Positions 26,158 through 34,189 of a stretch of 64,000 bases of DNA are shown one piece after another. The first letter of the stretch is position 1. Each line of letters starts with the position of its first letter. The translations under genes and the position numbers were made by a program. Source of the stretch: Orrella dioscoreae (GTDB lineage Bacteria; Pseudomonadota; Gammaproteobacteria; Burkholderiales; Burkholderiaceae_B); assembly GCF_900089455.2 (NCBI RefSeq), contig NZ_LT907988.1:3658001-3722000 (forward strand). Reading direction: 5' to 3'. The notes under the pieces are model-generated. The model worked only from the letters and a program-made list of their open reading frames with translations. It did not search any database and was not told the DNA's origin.

Positions 26158-28521
26158 ATGACGACGGCCGCCCTCCCGAAACGGCCGCCTTGCGGCCGAT
26201 CACGATGTCACGCCGGCGCCCTCGCGCTGGCCATGCTGGTGGGCGCCGGCGCCGAGGCCCAGCCTCAGCCCATGCCAGCCGCCGCCATGATGACGCAACC
26301 ACGCACGCAGGAGGTCTACCTTGACGTGAGGCTGGATGGCGAACCCACCGGCATGCTTTCCCGCTTCCGCGACAGCGGCGACGGGAGGCTCTACGCGCGC
26401 GGACAGGAGCTGGCCGCGCTGGGCCTGGATATCGGACGCATGGGCGTGGCGCCCGAGCAGGAAGTCCTGCTCGATGTCCTTCCCGGCCTGCGCTATCGCT
26501 ACACGCCCGCATTGCAGGAGGTCGATCTCAGCATCGCACCCGCATTGCGCACCACCTATCGCGTCGACGCGCGCGGCATGGCCCCCACGCCGCCCGCCAC
26601 GCCCGGCCGCGGCCTGCTGCTCAACTACGAGATCTACGCCCAGACCCGCCGCGAATCGCCGCTGGCGGCATGGAGCGAGCAGCGCTACTTCGACCGTCAC
26701 GGCGTGTTCAGCAACACCGGTACGCTGCACTGGAACGGCCAGATGAACGGCTACGTACGCTTCGACACCAACTGGACCCGCTCAGACCCGCAAACGCTGC
26801 GCTCGCTGCAACTGGGCGACGCCATTTCCTCATCGCTGACGTGGAGCCGCGCCGTGCGGCTGGGCGGCCTGCAATGGCGCCGCAACTTTGATCTGCGGCC
26901 CGACCTCATCACCTTCCCCATCCCCGCGCTGGGCGGGACAGCCGCCGTGCCCACGGCCGTCGATGTGTACATCAACAACGTTCGCCGCTATACCGGCAAC
27001 GTCCCCACCGGCCCCTTCGTGCTGAACGACATCACCGGCATCTCGGGGGCCGGGCTGGCCAACGTCATCACGCGCGATGCGCTGGGGCGCGACGTCTCCA
27101 CCGCGATCCCCATCTACATCGACACGCGCCTGCTCGCGGCGGACCTTTCCAGCTACGCCGTGGAGCTGGGTTTCCTGCGCCGCAACTATGGCATGCGCTC
27201 GTTCGACTACGAACGCTCGCCCGCCGCCAGCGCCTCGGGGCGCTACGGTCTGAGCGACGCCTGGACGGTGGAGGGCCATGCCGAAGCGGCGTCGGGCCTG
27301 GCCAACGTCGGCGTCGGGCTGCTGGCGCGCCTGGGCACGGCAGGCGTCGCGAACGCCTCGCTGTCGGGCAGCACCGGCCGCCGGCAAGGCGCGCAAGTGG
27401 GCCTGGGGTACCAATACCTGGATGAGCATTATTCGCTGGACATCCAGGCGCAACGGCAACTGGGCGACCATGGCGACCTGGCCTCGCTGGGCGGCGCCCC
27501 CGGTGTGCGCAGCAACACCCGCGCGACCTTCTCCCTGCCGCTGGGCCAGGGCAATACCGCCTCGCTCAGCTACATCGGCCTGCGCTACCGCGGCGCGGAC
27601 ACCGCGCATGTCGCCTCCGCCTCGTACCTGATGAGCCTGGCGGGCCAGGTCGTGCTGAGCCTGAGCGCCTTCAAGGACTTCAGCCAGAACCAGGGAGTGG
27701 GGGGATTCGCCAATCTGAGCATCGCGCTGGGCAATATCTCGGCGGGAATGTCGGCGGGCAGGCAGAACGGGGAAACGCAACTTGGCGCCAGTGCGGTCAG
27801 GCCGGCGGATTATGGCGGTGGCTGGGGCTGGGGCACGCAGGCCGGCCAGACCCGGTCGTCACGGTATGGCCGGGCCTGGGGCCAATACCTGGGCCGCTAC
27901 GGCGAGGCCATCGCCACCGTCGAGCAGTACGGCGGTGAAACGTCGGCCTCCTTGAACCTGGCGGGCGCCGTGGCGCTGATGCAAGGCACCGCGATGCCGG
28001 CGCGCCGCATCCACGATGGCTTCGCGCTGGTGTCGACCGACGGCACGCCCGACATCCCGGTCATGCACCAGAACCGCGTCATCGGCCGGACCAATGCCGC
28101 GGGCTACCTGCTGGTGCCGGAACTCAATGCCTACCAGCGCAACGACATCGAGATCGACACCTTGTCGCTCCCCGCCAGCGCAAGCATTCCGGTATCTTCC
28201 CGCACGGTGGTGCCGCAAGCGAGATCGGGCGTGCTGGCCCATTTCCCCATCCTGCAACAGGCCGCGGCCGTGCTGCTGCTGGTGGACGAGGCGGGCGGCC
28301 CCCTGCCCGTGGGCGCGCACGTGCTGCACGAGGAAGGCGACGAAGTCGGCGTGGTGGGCTATGACAGCATGACGTTCCTGAGCCGGCTGTCGCACCACAA
28401 CGTCGTCGTGGTCACGTACGAAGGGGGTCGTTGCTTCGCGGCGTTCGAGTATGTACGCCCCGATGACGGCTCGCTGCCCACCGTGGGGCCGGTGACCTGC
28501 CGCAAGGAAGCCCCCGAATGA
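26158..28521 (+). CDS. outer-membrane usher (Csu-type)
   Basis: 787 residues with a signal peptide (GALALAMLVGAGAEAQ), an N-terminal chaperone-binding domain (EVYLDVRLDGEPTG), and a 24-stranded beta-barrel with a plug region (VYINNVRRYTGNVPTGPFVLNDI). C-terminal domains end at GGRCFAAFEY. It assembles and exports the pilus. It is somewhat shorter than Fim-type ushers, as expected for the archaic Csu class. It overlaps the next gene by four bases (ATGA, 28518-28521). Confidence 0.95.
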   Translation: MTTAALPKRPPCGRSRCHAGALALAMLVGAGAEAQPQPMPAAAMMTQPRTQEVYLDVRLDGEPTGMLSRFRDSGDGRLYARGQELAALGLDIGRMGVAPEQEVLLDVLPGLRYRYTPALQEVDLSIAPALRTTYRVDARGMAPTPPATPGRGLLLNYEIYAQTRRESPLAAWSEQRYFDRHGVFSNTGTLHWNGQMNGYVRFDTNWTRSDPQTLRSLQLGDAISSSLTWSRAVRLGGLQWRRNFDLRPDLITFPIPALGGTAAVPTAVDVYINNVRRYTGNVPTGPFVLNDITGISGAGLANVITRDALGRDVSTAIPIYIDTRLLAADLSSYAVELGFLRRNYGMRSFDYERSPAASASGRYGLSDAWTVEGHAEAASGLANVGVGLLARLGTAGVANASLSGSTGRRQGAQVGLGYQYLDEHYSLDIQAQRQLGDHGDLASLGGAPGVRSNTRATFSLPLGQGNTASLSYIGLRYRGADTAHVASASYLMSLAGQVVLSLSAFKDFSQNQGVGGFANLSIALGNISAGMSAGRQNGETQLGASAVRPADYGGGWGWGTQAGQTRSSRYGRAWGQYLGRYGEAIATVEQYGGETSASLNLAGAVALMQGTAMPARRIHDGFALVSTDGTPDIPVMHQNRVIGRTNAAGYLLVPELNAYQRNDIEIDTLSLPASASIPVSSRTVVPQARSGVLAHFPILQQAAAVLLLVDEAGGPLPVGAHVLHEEGDEVGVVGYDSMTFLSRLSHHNVVVVTYEGGRCFAAFEYVRPDDGSLPTVGPVTCRKEAPE

Positions 28522-29519
28522 CAGCGCGCCGGCTGATCTGGCTGATGGGGCCGCTGTTCCTGGCCGCGGGCGCGGCCCAGGCCCAGACCTGCTCGGCCAC
28601 CGTGGCGGGCGGGGGCATCACCTTCAACAACGTCGACCCCATCGCCTTGAGCGCGGTCACGGCGCAGAGCACGCTGAGCGTGACATGCAATTGGGGACTG
28701 CTGGCCGCGCCCACCGTGCGCCTCTGCGTCAACCTCGGCCTGGGCAACAGCTCGACGAGCGTGAATCCGCGCCGCATGCAGCAAGGCACCGCCAACGCGC
28801 TGCAGTACCTGGTGCGCACCGGCTCGGCGGCTGGCCTGGTGCTGGGGTCCACCGAGACAAATAACCAACCCCTGAACGTCCAGATGACCTGGCCTGGCGG
28901 CGGCGTGAATACGCTGACGCAGACCTTCACCCTGTACGGTGAAATCCTGGCCAACCAGCCGGCGGTGCCCGTCACCAATGCGGCGACCACCGTCTACACC
29001 GAAACGTTCTCCTCGGCCAGTGCCCGGCTCACGTACCAGGGTTACGCGCTGCCCGTCCTGGACCCCGGCACCTGCCCGGTGCTCCTGGCCTCGAACAGCC
29101 CCATCGGTTTCACCGCGACCGCCAACGTCACCAAGAACTGCACCATTTCCGCCGCGCCCATGGCCTTTCCCCAAGGCAGCACGCTCGGCACCGCGCTGAA
29201 CGCGACGAGTTCGCTGACCCTCAGGTGCTCAAACACCCTGCCCTACGCGATCGCGCTCAGCGGCGGCGGCAGCAACGCGGTCACCGCGCGGCGCATGTCG
29301 CGCACGGCCAATGGCGTGACGACGACCGTGAATTACCAGCTTTACCTGGATTCGGCCCGCTCGCAGATCTGGGGCGACGGGACGGGCGGCACGCTGCGCC
29401 ATACCGCCACCGGCACGGGCTACCCCGCCCAGGTGACGGTCTACGGACAGGTGCCGGCGCAGGCCACGCCAGTACCGGGCGACTACAGCGACACGATCAC
29501 GGCGACCATCCTCTTCTGA
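28518..29519 (+). CDS. two-domain SCPU protein, probable tip adhesin (CsuE-like)
   Basis: 333 residues: a signal peptide ending at AAQAQ, then two SCPU domains in tandem. The first domain begins QTCSATVAGGGITFNNVDP. The second starts near residue 200 (FTATANVTKNCTISAAPMAF) and closely mirrors the single-domain subunit encoded at 24860. It ends with the same VYGQVPAQATPVPGDYSDTI pattern. A subunit with an extra N-terminal domain capping a donor-strand domain is the layout of the CsuE tip adhesin. It is translationally coupled to the usher. Confidence 0.9.
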   Translation: MTARRLIWLMGPLFLAAGAAQAQTCSATVAGGGITFNNVDPIALSAVTAQSTLSVTCNWGLLAAPTVRLCVNLGLGNSSTSVNPRRMQQGTANALQYLVRTGSAAGLVLGSTETNNQPLNVQMTWPGGGVNTLTQTFTLYGEILANQPAVPVTNAATTVYTETFSSASARLTYQGYALPVLDPGTCPVLLASNSPIGFTATANVTKNCTISAAPMAFPQGSTLGTALNATSSLTLRCSNTLPYAIALSGGGSNAVTARRMSRTANGVTTTVNYQLYLDSARSQIWGDGTGGTLRHTATGTGYPAQVTVYGQVPAQATPVPGDYSDTITATILF

Positions 29520-29539
29520 GCCGTCGGCCGACGCCCGGA

Positions 29540-29770
29540 TCAGAAGAAGATATGCCAGGCGCCGTCGGGTGCGTCACGTGTGATGCGCACCGGTTCCCCA
29601 TGCAGGCAATTGACCTGCGGCTGGGCGCGTGGGGACTGGCTGACCGAACAGGTGCCGAGAATGACCAGGCTCACGGGCATGGCCGCGCTGCGGATGGCTT
29701 CGGCAGTGGAGCGGGGGCTGGTCACCAGCAGCAGGCCGGCGACGGCTGCCAGGCAGGAAAGGCGGGGCAT
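29540..29770 (-). CDS. small secreted protein resembling half an SCPU domain
   Basis: 76 residues. A signal-like N terminus (LSCLAAVAGLLLVTSPRSTA) precedes the segment MPVSLVILGTCSVSQSP and then QVNCLHGEPVRI. This parallels the first strands and the cysteine pair of the SCPU subunits (PVTLTITSNCVIS, VNITCTNSTPYAV), but the C-terminal half is missing. AGGA lies eight bases before the ATG, so it looks translated. It is convergent with the pilus operon, 20 bases away. It could be an accessory pilus factor or a decayed SCPU gene. The resemblance is my own reading and short. Confidence 0.6.
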   Translation of the reverse strand: MPRLSCLAAVAGLLLVTSPRSTAEAIRSAAMPVSLVILGTCSVSQSPRAQPQVNCLHGEPVRITRDAPDGAWHIFF

Positions 29771-30042
29771 GGAGGAAGTCCTGGGAAGGGCCGCAGCACT
29801 ATATCAACCCCACAACCGACCCTGTTTTTTTTCAGTCATGAAAACATTTTGTTTCAAATAAGAATGCAGGGACGTTGTCCGCAACTGGCGCGAGGGTTTC
29901 GATAACATTCATCTTCTTCTTCCTTTCATCAAGCAACTTCGCGCTTCCCTCCCTGAACGCCCGTATTGCCCACGTGCGCGCGCCTCTCTAACATCGGTCG
30001 GTTTTCCCCTTGCCGAGTTGCCCGCGCAACGCTGGATCCGCC

Positions 30043-31056
30043 ATGTCCCACACCGCCACCCTGCCCCTTCCCACCCGCAAGCGCAACGTCGCCCAACGCG
30101 TCTCGCTGGACGAGATCCTGGCGCTCTACGACCTGCCCTTTCCCGAACTGCTGCACCGCGCGCAAACCGTGCATCGCGAGCATTTCGACCCGGCCGTGGT
30201 CGAGTTGGCCAGCCTGCTGTCCATCAAGACGGGCGGCTGTCCGGAAGACTGCGCCTACTGTCCGCAGTCGGCGCACCACGACACCGCCGTGGATGCCGAC
30301 AAACTGATGCCGCTGGAGGAAGTGGTGGCCGCGGCTCGCCGCGCAAAGGCCGCCGGCGCGCAGCGCTTCTGCATGGGCGCTGCCTGGCGCAACCCCAAGC
30401 CCCGCCACATGGAGGCCGTGACGGCCATGGTGCGCGAGGTGAAGGCGCTGGGCCTGGAAACCTGCATGACGCTGGGCATGCTGGAAACCGAGCAGGCACG
30501 GGAACTGGCCGACGCCGGCCTGGACTACTACAACCACAATCTGGATACCTCGCCCGGCTTCTACGGCAACATCATCACCACCCGCACCTACCAGGACCGC
30601 CTGGACACCCTGGCGCGGGTGCGCGACGCCGGCATCAGCGTGTGCTGCGGCGGCATCGTCGGCCTGGGCGAATCGCGCCGCGAGCGCGCGGGCCTGGTGC
30701 ATGAACTGGCCAACCAGTCGCCCTACCCGGAATCCGTGCCCATCAACAACCTGGTGCGCGTGGAAGGCACGCCGCTGGCCGACACCGACCCCATCGATCC
30801 CTTCGAGTTCGTGCGCACCATCGCCGTGGCGCGCATCACGATGCCGCGCGCGCGCGTGCGCCTGTCGGCGGGCCGCGAAGAAATGTCCGACGCCCTGCAG
30901 GCCCTGTGCTTCCTGGCGGGCGCGAACTCGATCTTCTACGGTGATACGCTGCTGACCACCGCCAACCCGCAGGCCGAGGCCGACCGCGCGCTGATGGCGC
31001 GCCTGGGCTTGCGCGTGGACGCGGCCCAGGTGCGCGAATGCGCCCAGGTCGCCTGA
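30043..31056 (+). CDS. bioB: biotin synthase
   Basis: A 337-residue radical SAM enzyme that inserts sulfur into dethiobiotin in the last step of biotin synthesis. The SAM cluster cysteines are C66, C70 and C73 ([13 protein letters not shown]). Other family signatures are [20 protein letters not shown], and [10 protein letters not shown] 2Fe-2S Arg ligand is expected in the [10 protein letters not shown] segment. I chose the ATG at 30043 over a TTG at 30010. No other biotin gene is nearby, and I see no BirA or BioR box in the AT-rich upstream region. That region has a TGAAA-N8-TTTCA repeat at 29839-29856. Confidence 0.97.
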   Translation: MSHTATLPLPTRKRNVAQRVSLDEILALYDLPFPELLHRAQTVHREHFDPAVVELASLLSIKTGGCPEDCAYCPQSAHHDTAVDADKLMPLEEVVAAARRAKAAGAQRFCMGAAWRNPKPRHMEAVTAMVREVKALGLETCMTLGMLETEQARELADAGLDYYNHNLDTSPGFYGNIITTRTYQDRLDTLARVRDAGISVCCGGIVGLGESRRERAGLVHELANQSPYPESVPINNLVRVEGTPLADTDPIDPFEFVRTIAVARITMPRARVRLSAGREEMSDALQALCFLAGANSIFYGDTLLTTANPQAEADRALMARLGLRVDAAQVRECAQVA

Positions 31057-31078
31057 GGCCGCAAGACCCGCCTCTCTC

Positions 31079-31927
31079 ATGCATTACCTTGCTCTCAGCA
31101 TCACCTGCAGCGTCCTGGTCTCCGTCCTGCTGAAACTGGCACGCCGCCACGACATCGACGTGCGCCAGGCCGTCGCGGTGAATTACGCCGTGGCCGCCAG
31201 CCTGTGTGTGGCCCTGTTGCAACCATCGCTGGACACGCTGCAGCGTCCGGCCACGCCCTGGGCCGTGCTGATCGCGCTGGGCCTCCTGCTGCCCAGCGTC
31301 TTCCTGGCCATGGCGGCATCGGTGCGGCACGCCGGCATCGTGCGCAGCGACGCCGCCCAACGCCTGTCGCTGTTCATTCCGCTGCTGGCCGCCTTCCTCT
31401 TCTTCGGCCAACCCCTGACGGGCAAGGTCGGCGCGGGCATCGCCGTGGCCTTCGCGGCCCTGGCTTGCCTGATCGGCCGCCCCCAGCAAGGCCCGCAGGC
31501 CGGCGACGAGGGCCGTGGCCGCTGGGCCTGGCCCCTGGCCGTGTGGCTGGGCTACGGCGTCATCGACGTGCTGTTCAAGCAGTTGTCCAAGGCGGGCACG
31601 CAGTTCGCGGGCGGCCTGCTGGCGGCCTTCGTGCTGGCGGGCATCGTCATCACCGTCACGCTGCTGGCGCTGCGGGTGCGCTGGACCTGGCGCAATGCCG
31701 GGGCCGGCGTGCTGCTGGGCCTGGCCAATTTCGGCAACATCCTCTTCTATATCCGCGCGCACCAGCAGTACGCCGATGACCCCGCCGTGGTGTTCGCCGC
31801 CATGAACATCGGCGTCATCACGCTGGGCACCCTGGTGGGTGCCTTCGCCTTCCACGAGAAGCTCAGCGCCCGCAACTGGGCGGGCGTGGGACTGGCGGTG
31901 TCGGCGGTGCTGGTGCTGATCGGCTAG
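31079..31927 (+). CDS. DMT-superfamily transporter (EamA-like)
   Basis: A 282-residue inner-membrane protein with about ten helices arranged as two EamA-type repeats, each beginning with a short polar helix (ITCSVLVSVLLKLARRH; WLGYGVIDVLFKQLSK). It starts 22 bases after bioB and may be co-transcribed. A metabolite carrier is likely, but its substrate is unknown. It ends close to the convergent MFS gene, with a GC hairpin between them. Confidence 0.85.
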   Translation: MHYLALSITCSVLVSVLLKLARRHDIDVRQAVAVNYAVAASLCVALLQPSLDTLQRPATPWAVLIALGLLLPSVFLAMAASVRHAGIVRSDAAQRLSLFIPLLAAFLFFGQPLTGKVGAGIAVAFAALACLIGRPQQGPQAGDEGRGRWAWPLAVWLGYGVIDVLFKQLSKAGTQFAGGLLAAFVLAGIVITVTLLALRVRWTWRNAGAGVLLGLANFGNILFYIRAHQQYADDPAVVFAAMNIGVITLGTLVGAFAFHEKLSARNWAGVGLAVSAVLVLIG

Positions 31928-32013
31928 GCGGCAAGAACCCGCCCAGCCGATTCGCGCTCAAGCCACAAGGCCCCTCGCAGCGCTTGCTGAACATCCTGTA
32001 AGACAAGGGGCTG

Positions 32014-32035
32014 GCCGGCGCACCCTGACGCCGGC
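32014..32035. terminator. GC-rich hairpin between convergent genes
   Basis: GCCGGCG-N8-CGCCGGC forms a perfect 7-bp stem between the stops of the DMT gene (31927) and the minus-strand MFS gene (32041). There is no T-tract on either side, so intrinsic termination would be weak. Confidence 0.35.
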
Positions 32036-32040
32036 AGGTC

Positions 32041-33375
32041 TCAAGGCGCCGTCTTGCCCGGCGCCGGCGGCGCGTCGGGGCCTTCCATTTCCGTGACCGG
32101 TGAATTGTCCACGGCCACGGTTTCCACATAGACGTCTGCCTGCGGGTCCGTGCGCGGATCCAGCGTCCCCACCATGGGCGAGGCCTGCAGGCCGTCGGGC
32201 GCCGGCACGAAGTGCACCGGGGCTTCGTCCACGCGATGCAGGCCGGTGACCCGCTCGGGCCGCATGGTCGCCACCAGGATGGCCGCGCACAGCGAATTGA
32301 AGACGAAGAACATCCCTGAACCGCCATAGTCCATCAGCACGCCCGCGATCAGGGGCCCCACGCAGGCGCCCAGGCCATAGACGATGAGCAGCACGGCGGC
32401 CAGGCCCACGCGGCGCTCGGCCTCGACGTGGTCGTTGGCGAAGGCCGCGCCCAGCGGATACAGCGTGAAGAGCAGGATGCCGCACAGCGACGACAGCGTC
32501 AGCAGCAGCCAGAACGGCAGGCTCAGCCACCCCCACAGCGGCAGCACGATGAGCGTCAGCAGCAGCGCGTTGAAGCGGATCAACCCCACCCGGTTGACGC
32601 GGTCCGACAACCAGCCGATGGGCCATTGCGCCAGCAGCCCGGCCAGCACGGCCACCGCCACGAAGATGGCGGATTGGGAGGTGGTGTAGCCCTGCTGCGC
32701 GGCATAGACCGGCGCCAGGCCATAGAACGCGCCCGACAGGTTGCCCGCGACGAAGAGCGCGGTCAGCGACATGGGCACGCGCTTGACGAAGAATTTCACG
32801 TCCAGCGGCGTGGGCAGTTGCGCGGCCGGGTGGGAGCGTGCCGTCAGCGCCAGCGGCACCAGGCATACGGCGAAGCAGATGCCCACGAAGGTGAGCGGAC
32901 GCAGGTCCAGCACCGGATAGGCGGTCAGGGCCAGCTGGCCCAGCACCGTGCCCAGCCCGGACACCAGCATGTAGAAGGAAAACACGCGGCCGCGCTGGCG
33001 ATTCTCGGTCTGCTCGTTGAGCCAGCTCTCGATCACCATGAGCTGCGTCACCATCGCCACGCCGGTGATGATGCGGAACACCAGCCAGGCGGGCAACGCC
33101 TCGACCAGGGTCTGCAGCAGGATCATCGAGGTGGCCACCGCCGCACAGGCCACGTAGGCGCGGATGTGCCCGACGCGGATGATCAGCTTGTGCCCCATGC
33201 GCGCGCCGCAGACCAGGCCCAGGTAATAGCCCGCGATCAGCGCGCCCACCCACACGGCGCCCACGGCCTGTGAGTTCAGGCGCAGCGCGACATAGGTATT
33301 GAAGAGGCCCGTCCCGACCATCATCAGCAGGGAGGCCAGGTACAGCGAGGAGAAGGAAGTCAGTGTGGCAAGCAT
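32041..33375 (-). CDS. MFS transporter, YcaD-like
   Basis: 444 residues with about twelve membrane helices. The segment FRIITGVAMVTQLMVIESWLNE with GRVFSFYMLVSGLGTVLGQL is characteristic of the YcaD-like MFS group. It ends in an acidic, proline-rich cytosolic tail of about 60 residues (VDNSPVTEMEGPDAPP). I chose the ATG at 33375, where the first helix begins; an upstream in-frame extension is arginine-rich and unsupported. The transported compound is unknown. Confidence 0.85.
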   Translation of the reverse strand: MLATLTSFSSLYLASLLMMVGTGLFNTYVALRLNSQAVGAVWVGALIAGYYLGLVCGARMGHKLIIRVGHIRAYVACAAVATSMILLQTLVEALPAWLVFRIITGVAMVTQLMVIESWLNEQTENRQRGRVFSFYMLVSGLGTVLGQLALTAYPVLDLRPLTFVGICFAVCLVPLALTARSHPAAQLPTPLDVKFFVKRVPMSLTALFVAGNLSGAFYGLAPVYAAQQGYTTSQSAIFVAVAVLAGLLAQWPIGWLSDRVNRVGLIRFNALLLTLIVLPLWGWLSLPFWLLLTLSSLCGILLFTLYPLGAAFANDHVEAERRVGLAAVLLIVYGLGACVGPLIAGVLMDYGGSGMFFVFNSLCAAILVATMRPERVTGLHRVDEAPVHFVPAPDGLQASPMVGTLDPRTDPQADVYVETVAVDNSPVTEMEGPDAPPAPGKTAP

Positions 33376-33468
33376 GGCGGCGCGGTGATTGGAATCATCC
33401 GCGCGGGACCGCTCCCGCGCGGTCCGGGGCGCGCACGGCCCCGGCAACACACGAAACGTGAAACGTGA

Positions 33469-33975
33469 TCAGGCAGCCTGGCCCAGCAGGGTGTCGACGT
33501 CGCTGACCTCGAACTTGCCGGCCTGCTCGACGTTCAACGCCTTGATGACGCCGTCCTCGATCAGCGCCGAGTAGCGCTGCGAACGCACGCCCATGCCCCG
33601 GGCAGTCAGATCCAGCTCCTGGCCCATGGCGCGGGTCCAGTCAGCCGAGCCATCGGCCAGCATGCGGACCTTGCCGGCCACGCCTTGCTCACGGCCCCAG
33701 GCGCCCATGACGAAGGCGTCATTGACGGAGACACACCAGATTTCGTCCACGCCGGCCTGGCGCAGCGCGTCGGCCTTCTGCACGAAGCCGGGCAGGTGCT
33801 TGGCCGAGCAGGTGGGGGTGAAGGCGCCAGGCACCGCGAACAGCGCGATCTTCTTGCCGCGGGTCAGGTCCGACACCTTGAAGGCGTTCGGGCCCAGCGT
33901 GCAACCTTCGGTTTCGGTTTCGATGAATTCGGTCAGCGTGCCTTCGGGCACGCGATCACCGGCTTTTACCGTCAT
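33469..33975 (-). CDS. peroxiredoxin, Prx5/AhpE-like type
   Basis: 168 residues of the Prx5 subfamily, which reduces hydroperoxides with thiol or glutaredoxin help. The peroxidatic Cys56 lies in VPGAFTPTCSAKHLPGF, the canonical motif. The active-site Arg is in the later GMGVRSQRYSALIEDG segment. I chose the ATG at 33975, with GGAG on the coding strand seven bases upstream; an extra ten residues in the longer frame are not needed. It stands alone, separated from the MFS gene by 93 bases. Confidence 0.95.
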   Translation of the reverse strand: MTVKAGDRVPEGTLTEFIETETEGCTLGPNAFKVSDLTRGKKIALFAVPGAFTPTCSAKHLPGFVQKADALRQAGVDEIWCVSVNDAFVMGAWGREQGVAGKVRMLADGSADWTRAMGQELDLTARGMGVRSQRYSALIEDGVIKALNVEQAGKFEVSDVDTLLGQAA

Positions 33976-34143
33976 GGGGGTCTCCGTGGGGGCGGAGCCG
34001 CCCACCCGGGCGGCCCTCAGCCGCCATCATAGAACGCCCGCCGGCCAGCTTGCTGTAAGACGCTGCTACTGACCGGCGCCCGCCCCTCATGGGCCCGCCA
34101 TCAGGAGCGCAGCGCAGTTGGCTCCGCCAGTCCGCCAGCGCCG

Positions 34144-34180
34144 CCCCCTTGAGGGGGAAGCGCCAACGGCGCTTCGGGGG
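34144..34180. repeat. nested palindromic intergenic element (REP-like / terminator-like)
   Basis: CCCCC-TTGA-GGGGG (34144-34157) is followed directly by AAGCGCC-AAC-GGCGCTT (34158-34174) and then by CGGGGG. The first C-run can also pair with the last G-run, giving two alternative folds. It lies ten bases past the stop of the minus-strand DUF748 gene. I recall similar elements from Bordetella and Achromobacter intergenic regions. Only one copy is visible here. Confidence 0.5.
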
Positions 34181-34189
34181 TGGACCTAT

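Noticed and set aside
29771-30042. Possible BirA or BioR site before bioB
   Set aside because: The region is AT-rich with a TGAAA-N8-TTTCA repeat, but it matches neither the BirA nor the BioR consensus that I know.
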